This document shows positions 18,019 to 26,452 of a stretch of DNA of 48,731 nt, piece after piece. Below the pieces are notes generated by a model that worked only from the letters and a program-made list of their open reading frames with translations, was not told the origin of the DNA and did not search any database. Numbering within the stretch: the stretch's first letter is position 1; each line of letters begins with the position of its first letter. The translations under genes and the position numbers were made by a program. The DNA comes from Candidatus Gastranaerophilales bacterium (GTDB lineage Bacteria > Cyanobacteriota > Vampirovibrionia > Gastranaerophilales > Gastranaerophilaceae): positions 1-48,731 of the forward strand of contig CALUQN010000018.1 in NCBI GenBank assembly GCA_944322945.1, read 5' to 3'.

Positions 18019-20304
18019 CTAACCTCTTATCATTTGTGCAAGAATACTGCTTGTTTGGATTGGTGCGCCTGTCATATTGATATTCGGATTGTTTTTAGGC
18101 TCAACTTTATAAGATTCAATCGGGCGTTTGCCGGTCAATCTTCTCATAAATGTGTAGTAATCTTTTAAGAAGCCTGTCGCTTCATTTTGCGATTTTTCCA
18201 TTGATATTAATTCTTCGCGCGTGTGTTTTCCTGTCGGGATACCAACTGACTTTCTGTTCAACCATTCACTGATAGTTGTATTTGTCAATGTTACCCAGCT
18301 TGCGCCCATCAGCGACTTGTGATATTGTTTGCTGAATGTGCTGTTGAACAGGTCAATCAGTAATGCCTGATAGAACAATCTTGATGTTTCTTGAACCGCA
18401 CGTTCTTTAAACTTAGTTTCAGCACCTTCAATGTTGTTGCCGTTTGATTTCAGCATAACCATATTGTAGTTATCTGTCATCAGGAACCAGAGTGTTGCGG
18501 CGGTGCCTGCGGCTTTTGCAAGGTTTGACAGTTCAGCATTTGAAAGATGTGACATTGAATCTGCGTTGAAGGCTTTCAGTCTGTTATCTTTTACAAATTC
18601 TTTGAATTTTTCAGGATCAAAGTCTTCTCTCAATGCTTTTGGTCCTATGTTGTCAATACTTTTCTGCAAGGCTGCAATATTACCTTTTATCAATCTTGCG
18701 GTAAGTTCTTCGGGAGTTTCTTGTTTAACTGCAACGGGCACGCCTTTTTTGCCTGCAATAATTTTCTTTGTTGCATTTACGGCAAGTTCCGTCATTCTGT
18801 ATGGAAGGGTCACAGCATCCATTGCAAACTTAATAGGAGCTTTGAAAAATTTAACCCAAGGCGCCCATCTTTGATCTTTTGGACCGAGGTTTACATAGTT
18901 TCCGTCAGCACTGATTGCAGGTTTTGCAAACAGCTCATACTCATCCGCGATGTCATTAAATCCGTTTTCACGAAGTACCATAACTATTTTGTCAAATTTT
19001 TCTTTGGGGTACTGATAATTTTCCATTTTGGTAAGTTTATCATAAGCAGCGCTTTTCTTGCCGATGATAAAGTCCATTGTATTATCTATAGGTTTAAACA
19101 AAGCCTTGACTGCGCTGTTGTTTCCGAATTTACCTCTGATAAATTTAATTCCGTAACCGGCAGCAATAATAAGTCCTGAAGCTTTCATCAGGATATCGAA
19201 AGAAAGCAGCGGTTTTTGCATTTTTTCTTTTTCGGATGATTTTGGTTCTGCCTGGAAAGATGCGTCCGGTTTAATTTCAGCTTCAGGCGCGTGGTTACGT
19301 TCATTTTCAGCACGTGCCTCTTCCGGAGTCAGGCGTTTGATGTGTTTGCCGTTGCTCAAACGGGAAACACCTTCCGTTAACACCGTAGTTACTGCTGTGA
19401 TAAGCATAACGCCAAGTGTTGAATTGTTAACATATTTTGACAGTGCGCCGAAGGTAATCAGCTGTAAATAAGCGTTCCAGCCGACTCTGCTGACCTCTTG
19501 TTTAAATCTGGCTTTTTGTTCGTCTTTTGCCGCTTTCGGATCGTCATCCATCAATCTTGAAAGGTTGTACGCGTCGTTTGCAAGGAATATTGCAGGCGGC
19601 ATACCGGATACTATACGTGTCAGTGCTCTTTCGTGTTTTGTATCATAATTCCCGAGGTTCGGGTCAAAGGATTTCATGCCCTGCTGGAATATTATTGCTG
19701 ATTGTTCCTGTGCTGATTTTGCTTCTAAATTTTTGATATTTTCAAATTCAAAAATCCCTCTGAGTGCATTAACTTTAGCATCTGTTTTTGCACGCTGTCT
19801 GATATTTTTAAAGAATTGTTTATTATACAAATCTTTTGAAAAGTTTTGGATAGGTTTAATTTTTGTCATTAAACTGACTACGCCGTTGAGCATTTCACCC
19901 GGGAGTCTCAACGGATATGTCAAATCATTCCATATACGCTGCCCTATACCTTTTTCTCTGATTGTTATTAATTCTTTACCGGTAGCTTCATCGTGAGTAA
20001 ATTTTACCATTCCGCCGGTGTATTTTGAATTTCTGATACTGTTCATAAATTCATCACCCATATCGGAAATGCGATATGCTTTTACCAGTTGGAAATATTT
20101 ATCCATTGAGTAAGTTTTTGCCGGTTTATACCAAAAAGAGAGACCTTTAAAAGATAAATTCTCGGAATTTGTTTTTAAAGGTCTCTCATTATTAAAATTT
20201 TCTTTTGAGTCCATGGGGTGCGAAAGGGGAATGCGTCTGACCGGGATTTTGGTGTTCTGCATTTGCTTCAGTCTGGCAGGTTGTTGCAGTCTTTCATTCA
20301 ACAT
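18019..20304 (-). CDS. Large unknown protein with internal hydrophobic helices
   Basis: A 761-residue protein that I cannot assign. The first ~45 residues are polar and proline-rich, then comes NLSFKGLSFWYKP (49-61), a motif style also seen near the start of the HD-GYP protein in this window. Internal hydrophobic stretches occur near residues 278-315, 370-392 and 610-635, so it may be membrane-associated, although there is no signal peptide. Charged linkers (EAEIKPDASFQAEP) separate the segments. AAAGGAGG lies 11 nt before the ATG, and it has its own promoter-like sequence and terminator, so it is a single-gene unit. Its size and good ribosome site argue that it is expressed. Confidence 0.6.
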   Translation of the reverse strand: MLNERLQQPARLKQMQNTKIPVRRIPLSHPMDSKENFNNERPLKTNSENLSFKGLSFWYKPAKTYSMDKYFQLVKAYRISDMGDEFMNSIRNSKYTGGMVKFTHDEATGKELITIREKGIGQRIWNDLTYPLRLPGEMLNGVVSLMTKIKPIQNFSKDLYNKQFFKNIRQRAKTDAKVNALRGIFEFENIKNLEAKSAQEQSAIIFQQGMKSFDPNLGNYDTKHERALTRIVSGMPPAIFLANDAYNLSRLMDDDPKAAKDEQKARFKQEVSRVGWNAYLQLITFGALSKYVNNSTLGVMLITAVTTVLTEGVSRLSNGKHIKRLTPEEARAENERNHAPEAEIKPDASFQAEPKSSEKEKMQKPLLSFDILMKASGLIIAAGYGIKFIRGKFGNNSAVKALFKPIDNTMDFIIGKKSAAYDKLTKMENYQYPKEKFDKIVMVLRENGFNDIADEYELFAKPAISADGNYVNLGPKDQRWAPWVKFFKAPIKFAMDAVTLPYRMTELAVNATKKIIAGKKGVPVAVKQETPEELTARLIKGNIAALQKSIDNIGPKALREDFDPEKFKEFVKDNRLKAFNADSMSHLSNAELSNLAKAAGTAATLWFLMTDNYNMVMLKSNGNNIEGAETKFKERAVQETSRLFYQALLIDLFNSTFSKQYHKSLMGASWVTLTNTTISEWLNRKSVGIPTGKHTREELISMEKSQNEATGFLKDYYTFMRRLTGKRPIESYKVEPKNNPNINMTGAPIQTSSILAQMIRG

Positions 20305-20325
20305 TTTTCAAACGTCCTCCTTTGC

Positions 20326-20345
20326 ATGATTTTCACTCAAAGTGA
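20326..20345. promoter_or_regulatory. Inverted repeat upstream of the 761-residue protein gene
   Basis: TTTCACT and AGTGAAA form a near-perfect palindrome around CAA, located 20-40 nt before the minus-strand start at 20304. No T-run follows in either direction. It lies just downstream of a TTGTAA-16-TATATA promoter-like pair, a reasonable place for an operator. Confidence 0.3.
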
Positions 20346-20398
20346 AATTTTTGGCAAGAGTTTTTATATACAAAATTAACATGACTTTACAATTAACA

Positions 20399-21199
20399 TT
20401 AAAGTGCTTGAATTATCGAGGAAATCAGCTCTTTGAATTTAGACTTTGATTGGTTTGTTACTTCAATAACTTCTTCATGAGAGAGCGAAGATTCGCTGAC
20501 ACCGCTTGCAGCGTTAGAAATACAGCTGATTCCGAGGACATCCATTTTGCAATAATTCGCAACAATTGCCTCAGGAACAGTGGACATACCGACGGCATCC
20601 GCACCGATAATCCTTGCCATTCTAATTTCTGCCGGTGTTTCGTAGCTTGGTCCGCTGTTTGCCAAGTAAACTCCGTGCTGAAGTTTTATTCCAAGTTTTT
20701 CGGCACACGTTTCTGCCAGTGTGATAAGTTTTTTCTTATAAATTTCACTCATATCCGGAAATCTTTCGCCGAGAGTCTCGTCGTTTGCTCCTAAAAGCGG
20801 GTTTGTTCCCATATTATTAATATGGTCTGTTATCAACATTAAATCAGACGGCTTGTATGTTTCATTGACAGCTCCCGCTGCATTTGTCAGAATGAGCGTT
20901 TTTACCCCCAGTTTTTTCATAACTTTAACAGGATATGTAATTTCCTGCATCGTATGACCTTCATAATAATGGTTGCGCCCCTGCATCATCACCACACGTT
21001 TGCCGTTAATTTCCGCAAATACAAGTCTGCCTTTATGTCCTTTTACTGTGGATTTTATAAAATTTGGAATATCACTGTAAGGAATTGCTATGTCACAGTG
21101 TTCATCCGCAAATTCACCTAACCCTGAACCGAGTATAAGTCCGATTTCCGGTGTGAAGTTTTTTGTTTTTGCCCTCAAAAATTCTATCGTCTCTTCCAT
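20399..21199 (-). CDS. punA: Purine nucleoside phosphorylase (PNP-I type)
   Basis: A 266-residue trimeric-type purine nucleoside phosphorylase, which splits inosine or guanosine with phosphate into base and ribose-1-phosphate. Landmarks are LILGSGLGEFAD (phosphate-binding GSGLG), GRNHYYEGH, LILTNAAGAVN, DHINNMGTNPL, GPSYETPAEI, VGMSTVPEAIVA and the terminal SNAASGVS block; the Asn in the latter marks the guanosine/inosine-specific class. A frame extends to 21226, but GGGGAG lies 5 nt before the ATG at 21199. It is downstream of the omega gene and separated from it by a terminator. With ade and upp nearby it forms part of a base-salvage set. Confidence 0.96.
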   Translation of the reverse strand: MEETIEFLRAKTKNFTPEIGLILGSGLGEFADEHCDIAIPYSDIPNFIKSTVKGHKGRLVFAEINGKRVVMMQGRNHYYEGHTMQEITYPVKVMKKLGVKTLILTNAAGAVNETYKPSDLMLITDHINNMGTNPLLGANDETLGERFPDMSEIYKKKLITLAETCAEKLGIKLQHGVYLANSGPSYETPAEIRMARIIGADAVGMSTVPEAIVANYCKMDVLGISCISNAASGVSESSLSHEEVIEVTNQSKSKFKELISSIIQAL

Positions 21200-21216
21200 A
21201 TTCACTCCCCTTAGAC

Positions 21217-21252
21217 ACAAAAACACAAGAGTCTTTTCAGGCTCTTGTGTTT
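21217..21252 (-). terminator. Intrinsic terminator after the omega subunit gene
   Basis: AAACACAAGAG (21221-21231) pairs exactly with CTCTTGTGTTT (21242-21252) around a 10-nt loop. On the minus strand it is followed by a T-run from the A residues at 21219-21223. It separates the omega gene from punA. Confidence 0.88.
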
Positions 21253-21265
21253 GTAAGTTTTTAGA

Positions 21266-21505
21266 TTAGCCGACAAGTCTGTTGTCGTCAGCTTCTGATG
21301 CTTTTACCATAATAGCGTGTTCTACCGGATTTTCTTTTTTGTATCCGTTTTCAAAATTTTCTTCAAATCCGTATTCATCGCGGGCTTTTTTAGCCTGATT
21401 TTCATCTACCAGTTTTTTTGCGAGTTCTGCGATTTCATAAACTAATTGGTATCTGTTTTCTGTATTTTCATTCAGATCCCACGCTACTTTAATTATTTGC
21501 TCCAT
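21266..21505 (-). CDS. rpoZ: Divergent RNA polymerase omega subunit
   Basis: A 79-residue protein that fits a short, diverged omega subunit, which helps fold and hold the beta-prime subunit. The alignable core is ENRYQLVYEIAELAKKL (residues 15-31), which matches the omega pattern GNR(Y/F)xLVxxAxxRAxxL, followed after a spacer by NPVEHAIMVKASEA (59-72), which matches the later PVxxAlxEI helix. GAGG lies 10 nt before the ATG. It is followed by a terminator and stands alone. The call rests on two short blocks, so another small helical protein remains possible. Confidence 0.68.
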   Translation of the reverse strand: MEQIIKVAWDLNENTENRYQLVYEIAELAKKLVDENQAKKARDEYGFEENFENGYKKENPVEHAIMVKASEADDNRLVG

Positions 21506-21600
21506 TTTTATTAAACCTCATTTCTTGTTTCAGAATTTAGTATCTTAATAATATAATATAAAAAATTTTTTGACAAGTGGTAAAATTTACGTATTCCATG

Positions 21601-21613
21601 TATAATAGGGCGT
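21601..21613 (+). promoter_or_regulatory. -10 box placed directly before the mlaD-like start
   Basis: TATAAT at 21601-21606 is followed by only 7 nt before the ATG at 21614, so the transcript would start at or beside the start codon. There is no clear -35 box at 16-18 nt; a TTGACA at 21570-21575 is 25 nt away. The AGGG at 21607-21610 is too close to be a normal ribosome site. Confidence 0.45.
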
Positions 21614-22246
21614 ATGAATAGTTCAAAGGAAAATATTCGTTTATATCACTGGGTAGAATTTTTAATATGGTTTCTTATTTTATGTGTGGTGATAGTCGGG
21701 TTCCGGTATTCGGCATACAGACATACAAAACAGCTTGCGACATATCAGATTTTTTTGCAGGATGTTGACGGGCTTATTGTCGGTTCGCCTGTAAAATATA
21801 TGGGAGTGCAGGTAGGACATATCCAAAAGATAAAAATCCTGACTAACGATGTTTACATCAAGTTTGTTATTACGGAAAAGGGATTAAGACTTCCGCAAGG
21901 CGTTATCGCAACGGTTGAATTCAGCGGAATGGGCGGTTCAAAGTCTCTTGAGATTTATCCGCCGACACCTGAGAGCAAGAGCAGCAAGAAACTCGTTGCC
22001 GTTAAAGATACTAACCGATTGAACACTACTGTAGTAAGGCTTGATGATATGTTCAACAAAATCGGTTCTATTGCCGTTAAGTTATCCTCTTTTGCAAACG
22101 ACGCAGGGATACTTTCTACATCCGCAGAGCAGATTGATATTAAAAAAATTCAGGATAACCTTGATATTTTTGACGAAAAATTGGAACAATATTATAATGA
22201 ACGACAAACATTTAAAGATAAAATGAAGGAGTTAAAAGATGAATAG
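21614..22246 (+). CDS. MCE-domain lipid-transfer protein (MlaD-like)
   Basis: A 210-residue protein with one N-terminal membrane helix (about 13-33) and an MCE domain (about 40-118) carrying the typical YQIFLQDVDGLIVGSPVKYM and GVQVGHIQKI. MCE proteins form hexameric rings in the periplasm that pass phospholipid between membranes with an ABC permease (MlaE) and ATPase (MlaF). Those partners are not next to it. The C-terminal ~60 residues are helical and could form a coiled coil or barrel extension. The stop overlaps upp by 8 nt, so the two are cotranslated although functionally unrelated. Its presence supports a two-membrane envelope. Confidence 0.88.
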   Translation: MNSSKENIRLYHWVEFLIWFLILCVVIVGFRYSAYRHTKQLATYQIFLQDVDGLIVGSPVKYMGVQVGHIQKIKILTNDVYIKFVITEKGLRLPQGVIATVEFSGMGGSKSLEIYPPTPESKSSKKLVAVKDTNRLNTTVVRLDDMFNKIGSIAVKLSSFANDAGILSTSAEQIDIKKIQDNLDIFDEKLEQYYNERQTFKDKMKELKDE

Positions 22247-22889
22247 CGAAAAAGTAAGAATTATCTCCAACCCTGTGGTGCTTTTGAATTTGTGCACAAT
22301 GCGCGATGCAAAAACCGACAGCCAGGGCGTACGTATTGCGACAAGAAAAATTACAAGATGTCTTTTATATGAAGCTACAAATAATCTTCCGCTTGTGGAA
22401 AAAGAAATTACCACACCTGTTGCGACATTCAAGGCAAAAACTGTTGATCCGGACATTAACTTAATTATCTCCCCGATATTAAGAGCCGGATTAATTTTTA
22501 CCGACGAAGCGATTGATATTCTTCCGCAAGCCTGCATCAGACACATCGGGATGTACAGAGATGAAAAAACTCTTAAACCAATATGGTACTACAATAAAGT
22601 TCCTATGGAAGCCCCAAACCCTGAAAAATTCTATATTTATATAACAGACCCGATGCTGGCAACAGGCAACTCCTTGCTTGAGGCTATAAAATTGTACGCA
22701 GATAAGGGTATTCCTATAGATAATATTAAAGTCATCTGTATCATCGCTGCGCCGGAAGGTATTGAAAATATCCAGAAACATTATCCGGATATCGAAATTA
22801 TTACGGCAGCCGTAGATGAAGGCTTGAATGATAAAGGCTATATTATCCCCGGTATGGGCGATGCCGGCGACAGAATTTTTAATACTTAA
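22239..22889 (+). CDS. upp: Uracil phosphoribosyltransferase
   Basis: A 216-residue enzyme that makes UMP from uracil and PRPP in pyrimidine salvage. The PRPP-binding loop reads ITDPMLATGNSLLEAI, the uracil-binding end reads YIIPGMGDAGDRIF, and the N-terminal half has the family's LRDAKTD-like MRDAKTDSQGVRIATRKI. AAGGAG is 7 nt before the ATG, inside the end of the MCE gene. An intrinsic terminator follows. Length is normal. Confidence 0.96.
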   Translation: MNSEKVRIISNPVVLLNLCTMRDAKTDSQGVRIATRKITRCLLYEATNNLPLVEKEITTPVATFKAKTVDPDINLIISPILRAGLIFTDEAIDILPQACIRHIGMYRDEKTLKPIWYYNKVPMEAPNPEKFYIYITDPMLATGNSLLEAIKLYADKGIPIDNIKVICIIAAPEGIENIQKHYPDIEIITAAVDEGLNDKGYIIPGMGDAGDRIFNT

Positions 22890-22915
22890 CCGGTTGAATG
22901 TAAATTTTAGTTAAC

Positions 22916-22962
22916 AAATAGCGGCATTTTTTAAAGTTTATGAAAAAAGTGCCGTTATTTTT
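22916..22962 (+). terminator. Intrinsic terminator after upp
   Basis: AATAGCGGCA (22917-22926) pairs with TGCCGTTATT (22950-22959), with one G-U pair and an inner T/A-run extension. It is followed by five T residues. Confidence 0.85.
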
Positions 22963-22995
22963 ATGTGTGTAGAAGATTAATTACAGGAGACCGTT

Positions 22996-25404
22996 ATGGT
23001 TTTAAGAGTTGATAACAAAAAATCGACAGCAAAAGTAGATAATAAAAAGAACGGCACAGAAGCGGAAACTCAAGGTTATAAGGTTAAATCCGGCGATACT
23101 ATACAAAAGCTTATGAAAGCGTTTAATTTCAAAAACGAGCAGGAGTTCAGAAAGTATTTCGGATTAAGCGGAACTGCAAAGTTAAAAGCCGGTCAGATTT
23201 TAAAAACACCGACGGCTCCTCTGGAAACGACTTTTGCGGCAATTTCAAGAAAATACAATATGTCGATGGCAGATTTGAAAGCTCTTAACCCGCAGATAGA
23301 AAATTTTGATGTTTTGAAAAAAAACACTCCGATAAACGTACCCATTCGGCCTTTTGTAAAAGATGACACAAAGAAAGATACTCCGGTGCCAAAACCTCAG
23401 GCAAAACCCAAAGCCCGGCAGACTGCTCCAAAGCCGCAGCCTGCACCGGCTGTTGTTAAGGAAGCGCCTGAGGATATTGCAAAAGCATTAAAAAAATCGG
23501 CAAATAAATGGGGGGCCGTAGACAAAGATGCGTTTAAGGAACCTTTTTCAAAAATTAATAAAAATAACGTTATAGATGTAATCAAATCTTATGATGAAAT
23601 TTCCAGAGGAGAGTCGCTTATTGAGATGATTTGTGACGAGGTTACGAACTCAGAAAAAGACAGGAAAGCTGCTGTCACAAAATTATTCAATACGCTGTGC
23701 GAAAAAGTAGGTCCGACTGTTGCTACAGAAGAGATTAAGGAGCAATTTTTTGATGAATTAAATGACGAATTCGATTCGCTTTTCTGGATTTCAACCGGAA
23801 AAATGGATAAAATAATTAATCAAATGATTTCGGCATATAAAGAGCCTAAAAATTATACAAAAGACGCTCCCGGACAGACGTCAGGCGTCGACGAACACGG
23901 ATTTCCGGTATCAAACAATACAACGGAAGTACATTTGCGAAACGGTAAAAGCCGGACAGTTGCAGAACTAAGAAACGGCGCAAATGACACTGCTCAAAAA
24001 ACCGGTGCGACTGTATCAAGACCGGAGCCGGTATTAGATGAAAACGGCAAAATTATTGCAGATGTAAGAGAATTTGAGCCGACACTTGAAGGCAGCCTGA
24101 GCGGAAAGACAATCATTGTCAATGCAGGGCACGGCGGCTATAACCCTAAAAACGGTATTTTTGATATCGGAACTTACGCAGATGACGCTAACGGCAAATT
24201 GATTGAAGAGTGGTACAAAAATAAAAACTTTGTTGATGAGATTATACCGGCATTGCAGGCACAGGGCGCAAAAGTTATTTATATGAACGGCTCTGCCGCA
24301 AATATTATGAAGGCAAAACGAGAATATCGTGATGCTGATTTATTCATCAGTATCCACTGTGACGCAAGCGCTAATAAATCCGCAAACGGTCAGACAATTC
24401 TCTATAAAGGCAGCAGCACGGACGCTAAACGTTTGGCTTCCGTTGTTGAAAATAATCTTGAACAGCACGATTGGATAGCAGCGGATTCTTGCAGGACAAA
24501 AGCTGATGACAGAGGATTAGGCGTGTTGAACGCTGTACCTGAGATGCCGTCTGTATTAATAGAAACAGGTTTTCAATCAAACCCCAAGGATTTGGCAAAT
24601 ATTGATTCCCAAACATACAGGGAAGGGTTCGCAAGACACCTGACGGATGCGGTTGTCGAATATTTTAACCCGGATTCCACCGGTGTTGTCGAAATTACAG
24701 AAGAACAAAGCGAGGCGATTGCTGATGTTGAGTCACTGGGTGACGTTGCAGAGCTTTTGGATGTCAGCGAAGATTTTATAAGAAAACTAAAACGAGTGGA
24801 AGACCACGGCGAATTAGATGAAGATGAATTTCACAATACACGCTACCGTGATAACGCCGGCAATCTTACTATCGGTATAGGACATCTGTGGCGGGAAGGC
24901 GAGCCGACAGAACTTAGTGATGAAGAAGTTTGCCAGCAGCTTGCAGAGGATTTGTCCAAGGCAGAAAAAGAATTGAAAAAACTTTTAGGCGCAGGAAACT
25001 ACGCAAAACTTCCGCAAAGCCTCAAAGAGGCGCTTCTTGATATGACGTTTAACAAAGGCGCCGGAATTATCAAAAATACACCTGGCATGGTCTGGGCACT
25101 TAAAAACGACCGCTATGACGGCGCCGTATGCAAAATGACAAATAATCGTTCAACAGCGACAAAAGAAGAGATGAGCGGGCTTAGCAAACGCAGATTGTTT
25201 GATATGTCACTTGCGTCTGAAATGTATGACGGAAACCCGCCTGATGTTGTTGTCAGAACCGCCCAAAAAGTTTATGACCGCGGGATTGAACTTTTGAAAA
25301 AAGAATGCAAAGAAAAAGGCTGGAACTTTGAAAACCAGCTTGCAGGATACAACCGTGATGTTCAAAGTTACTGGGGTGATAAAATAAAACTCAAAACACA
25401 GTAA
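22996..25404 (+). CDS. LysM-LysM-amidase_3-GH24 lysozyme fusion
   Basis: An 802-residue cell-wall hydrolase with two different cutting domains. Two LysM peptidoglycan-binding repeats are at about 28-73 (YKVKSGDTIQKLM) and 78-117, followed by a Pro/Ala/Lys-rich linker (128-155) and a ~200-residue region I cannot assign. An N-acetylmuramoyl-L-alanine amidase (Amidase_3) spans about 371-555 with zinc-ligand blocks VNAGHGG and SIHCDAS and the glutamate of LIETGF. The C-terminal ~590-740 matches phage T4-type GH24 lysozyme: a Glu in RVEDHG, Asp in YRDNAGN and TIGIGHL. There is no signal peptide, so secretion must be unconventional or lysis-dependent. CAGGAGA precedes the ATG by 5 nt. Confidence 0.85.
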   Translation: MVLRVDNKKSTAKVDNKKNGTEAETQGYKVKSGDTIQKLMKAFNFKNEQEFRKYFGLSGTAKLKAGQILKTPTAPLETTFAAISRKYNMSMADLKALNPQIENFDVLKKNTPINVPIRPFVKDDTKKDTPVPKPQAKPKARQTAPKPQPAPAVVKEAPEDIAKALKKSANKWGAVDKDAFKEPFSKINKNNVIDVIKSYDEISRGESLIEMICDEVTNSEKDRKAAVTKLFNTLCEKVGPTVATEEIKEQFFDELNDEFDSLFWISTGKMDKIINQMISAYKEPKNYTKDAPGQTSGVDEHGFPVSNNTTEVHLRNGKSRTVAELRNGANDTAQKTGATVSRPEPVLDENGKIIADVREFEPTLEGSLSGKTIIVNAGHGGYNPKNGIFDIGTYADDANGKLIEEWYKNKNFVDEIIPALQAQGAKVIYMNGSAANIMKAKREYRDADLFISIHCDASANKSANGQTILYKGSSTDAKRLASVVENNLEQHDWIAADSCRTKADDRGLGVLNAVPEMPSVLIETGFQSNPKDLANIDSQTYREGFARHLTDAVVEYFNPDSTGVVEITEEQSEAIADVESLGDVAELLDVSEDFIRKLKRVEDHGELDEDEFHNTRYRDNAGNLTIGIGHLWREGEPTELSDEEVCQQLAEDLSKAEKELKKLLGAGNYAKLPQSLKEALLDMTFNKGAGIIKNTPGMVWALKNDRYDGAVCKMTNNRSTATKEEMSGLSKRRLFDMSLASEMYDGNPPDVVVRTAQKVYDRGIELLKKECKEKGWNFENQLAGYNRDVQSYWGDKIKLKTQ

Positions 25405-25450
25405 AAAACTTTTTACGGAAAAATCCTAAAAGTACCAAAATACACATTAT

Positions 25451-26251
25451 TTAAGACAGTCTTTGAACGGATATTTCAGCCGTATTGTCCAGCGAATTTG
25501 CATAATCGACAAGGGCCTTAAATATAAACGGATGCAGCTTTCCTTCCGCAACATCTTTGTGAATAATTGTCAAAGCTTCTTCTTTAGTCATCTTTGCTTT
25601 GTATGAGCGAGCCTCCCGCAGGGCGGAATACTTATCAGCAACCGAAACAATCTGCTGGTTTAAGTCTGCAGTAAAATCTTTATCCGCAAAAGGATAACCG
25701 CTTTTTAACTGGTTTTGGTGATGGTAACGGATTAAATTCAAAGTAGCAGTATTTATATCAGTTGTTTTCAGCAATTGATAACCGAGTTCTGAATGCAGGT
25801 GCATTATATTTGTTTCTTTCGGGGAAAGCTTTCCGTCTTTATATAATATTTCTTTTGGTATTAAAACTTTTCCTAAATCGTGAAGATATGCGGCATCCGT
25901 GACAGCCTGCTCGTTTACTCTGTCACGAAGACTAAACGGCAGATTTGTTATAATTCCGGATGCTATATTTTTCGTATCAGTGCCGTGAGTATTCAGAACC
26001 TGTTTTAATCCTGATATATTCACCTCCAGCGGCACTCCTTCTTTTCTGAGGATTTTAACAATATCAGGGTTTGACTTAATCATATTGACAATAGCAGCTT
26101 CTGATGTGTAGCGGTTAATTGTGGTACTTTGAAAAGTATCACCGTCGATATTCTGGCCGAACCTCACATATCCGTTATGAAGATTTGGATTGATTGAATA
26201 ATTTTGGTTTACGCTGCTGACGCCGAGCAGCCTTACAATATCTATTCCCAT
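25451..26251 (-). CDS. HD-GYP-type phosphodiesterase-like protein
   Basis: A 266-residue protein with an HD-GYP domain from about residue 85 to 230. HD-GYP enzymes usually hydrolyse cyclic di-GMP. Visible metal-site residues are H89, HD at 124-125 (YLHDLGKVLIP), H153 (HSELGYQLL), HH at 177-178 and the GYP tripeptide at 185-187; the usual HHE(R/K)xDGxGYP is altered to HHQNQLKSGYP, so activity is uncertain. The first ~45 residues are not a receiver or sensor domain but contain VRFGQNIDGDTF. The ATG has no good ribosome site and is directly preceded by an in-frame TAG. It converges with the wall hydrolase and diverges from the acetylation genes. Confidence 0.82.
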   Translation of the reverse strand: MGIDIVRLLGVSSVNQNYSINPNLHNGYVRFGQNIDGDTFQSTTINRYTSEAAIVNMIKSNPDIVKILRKEGVPLEVNISGLKQVLNTHGTDTKNIASGIITNLPFSLRDRVNEQAVTDAAYLHDLGKVLIPKEILYKDGKLSPKETNIMHLHSELGYQLLKTTDINTATLNLIRYHHQNQLKSGYPFADKDFTADLNQQIVSVADKYSALREARSYKAKMTKEEALTIIHKDVAEGKLHPFIFKALVDYANSLDNTAEISVQRLS

Positions 26252-26452
26252 CTACGCTTTCACACAAAAATTCTGACACTACTACCTTATATTTATAAAG
26301 TAATTTTTTCGGAAAAAGTTGCTATTTTTTGTCCTTTTGTTAACAAACGTAAAATAATATCGAGAAATTTTGATAAAACTCCTGAAACGGTAATAGACAA
26401 CGTTGATTTTTATAATATACTTGACATGTTAAGAATACATTGCGGGGAATAT

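Noticed and set aside
22232-22546. Minus-strand open frame opposite upp
   Set aside because: It is a shadow of upp, which is fully supported by motifs and a ribosome site.
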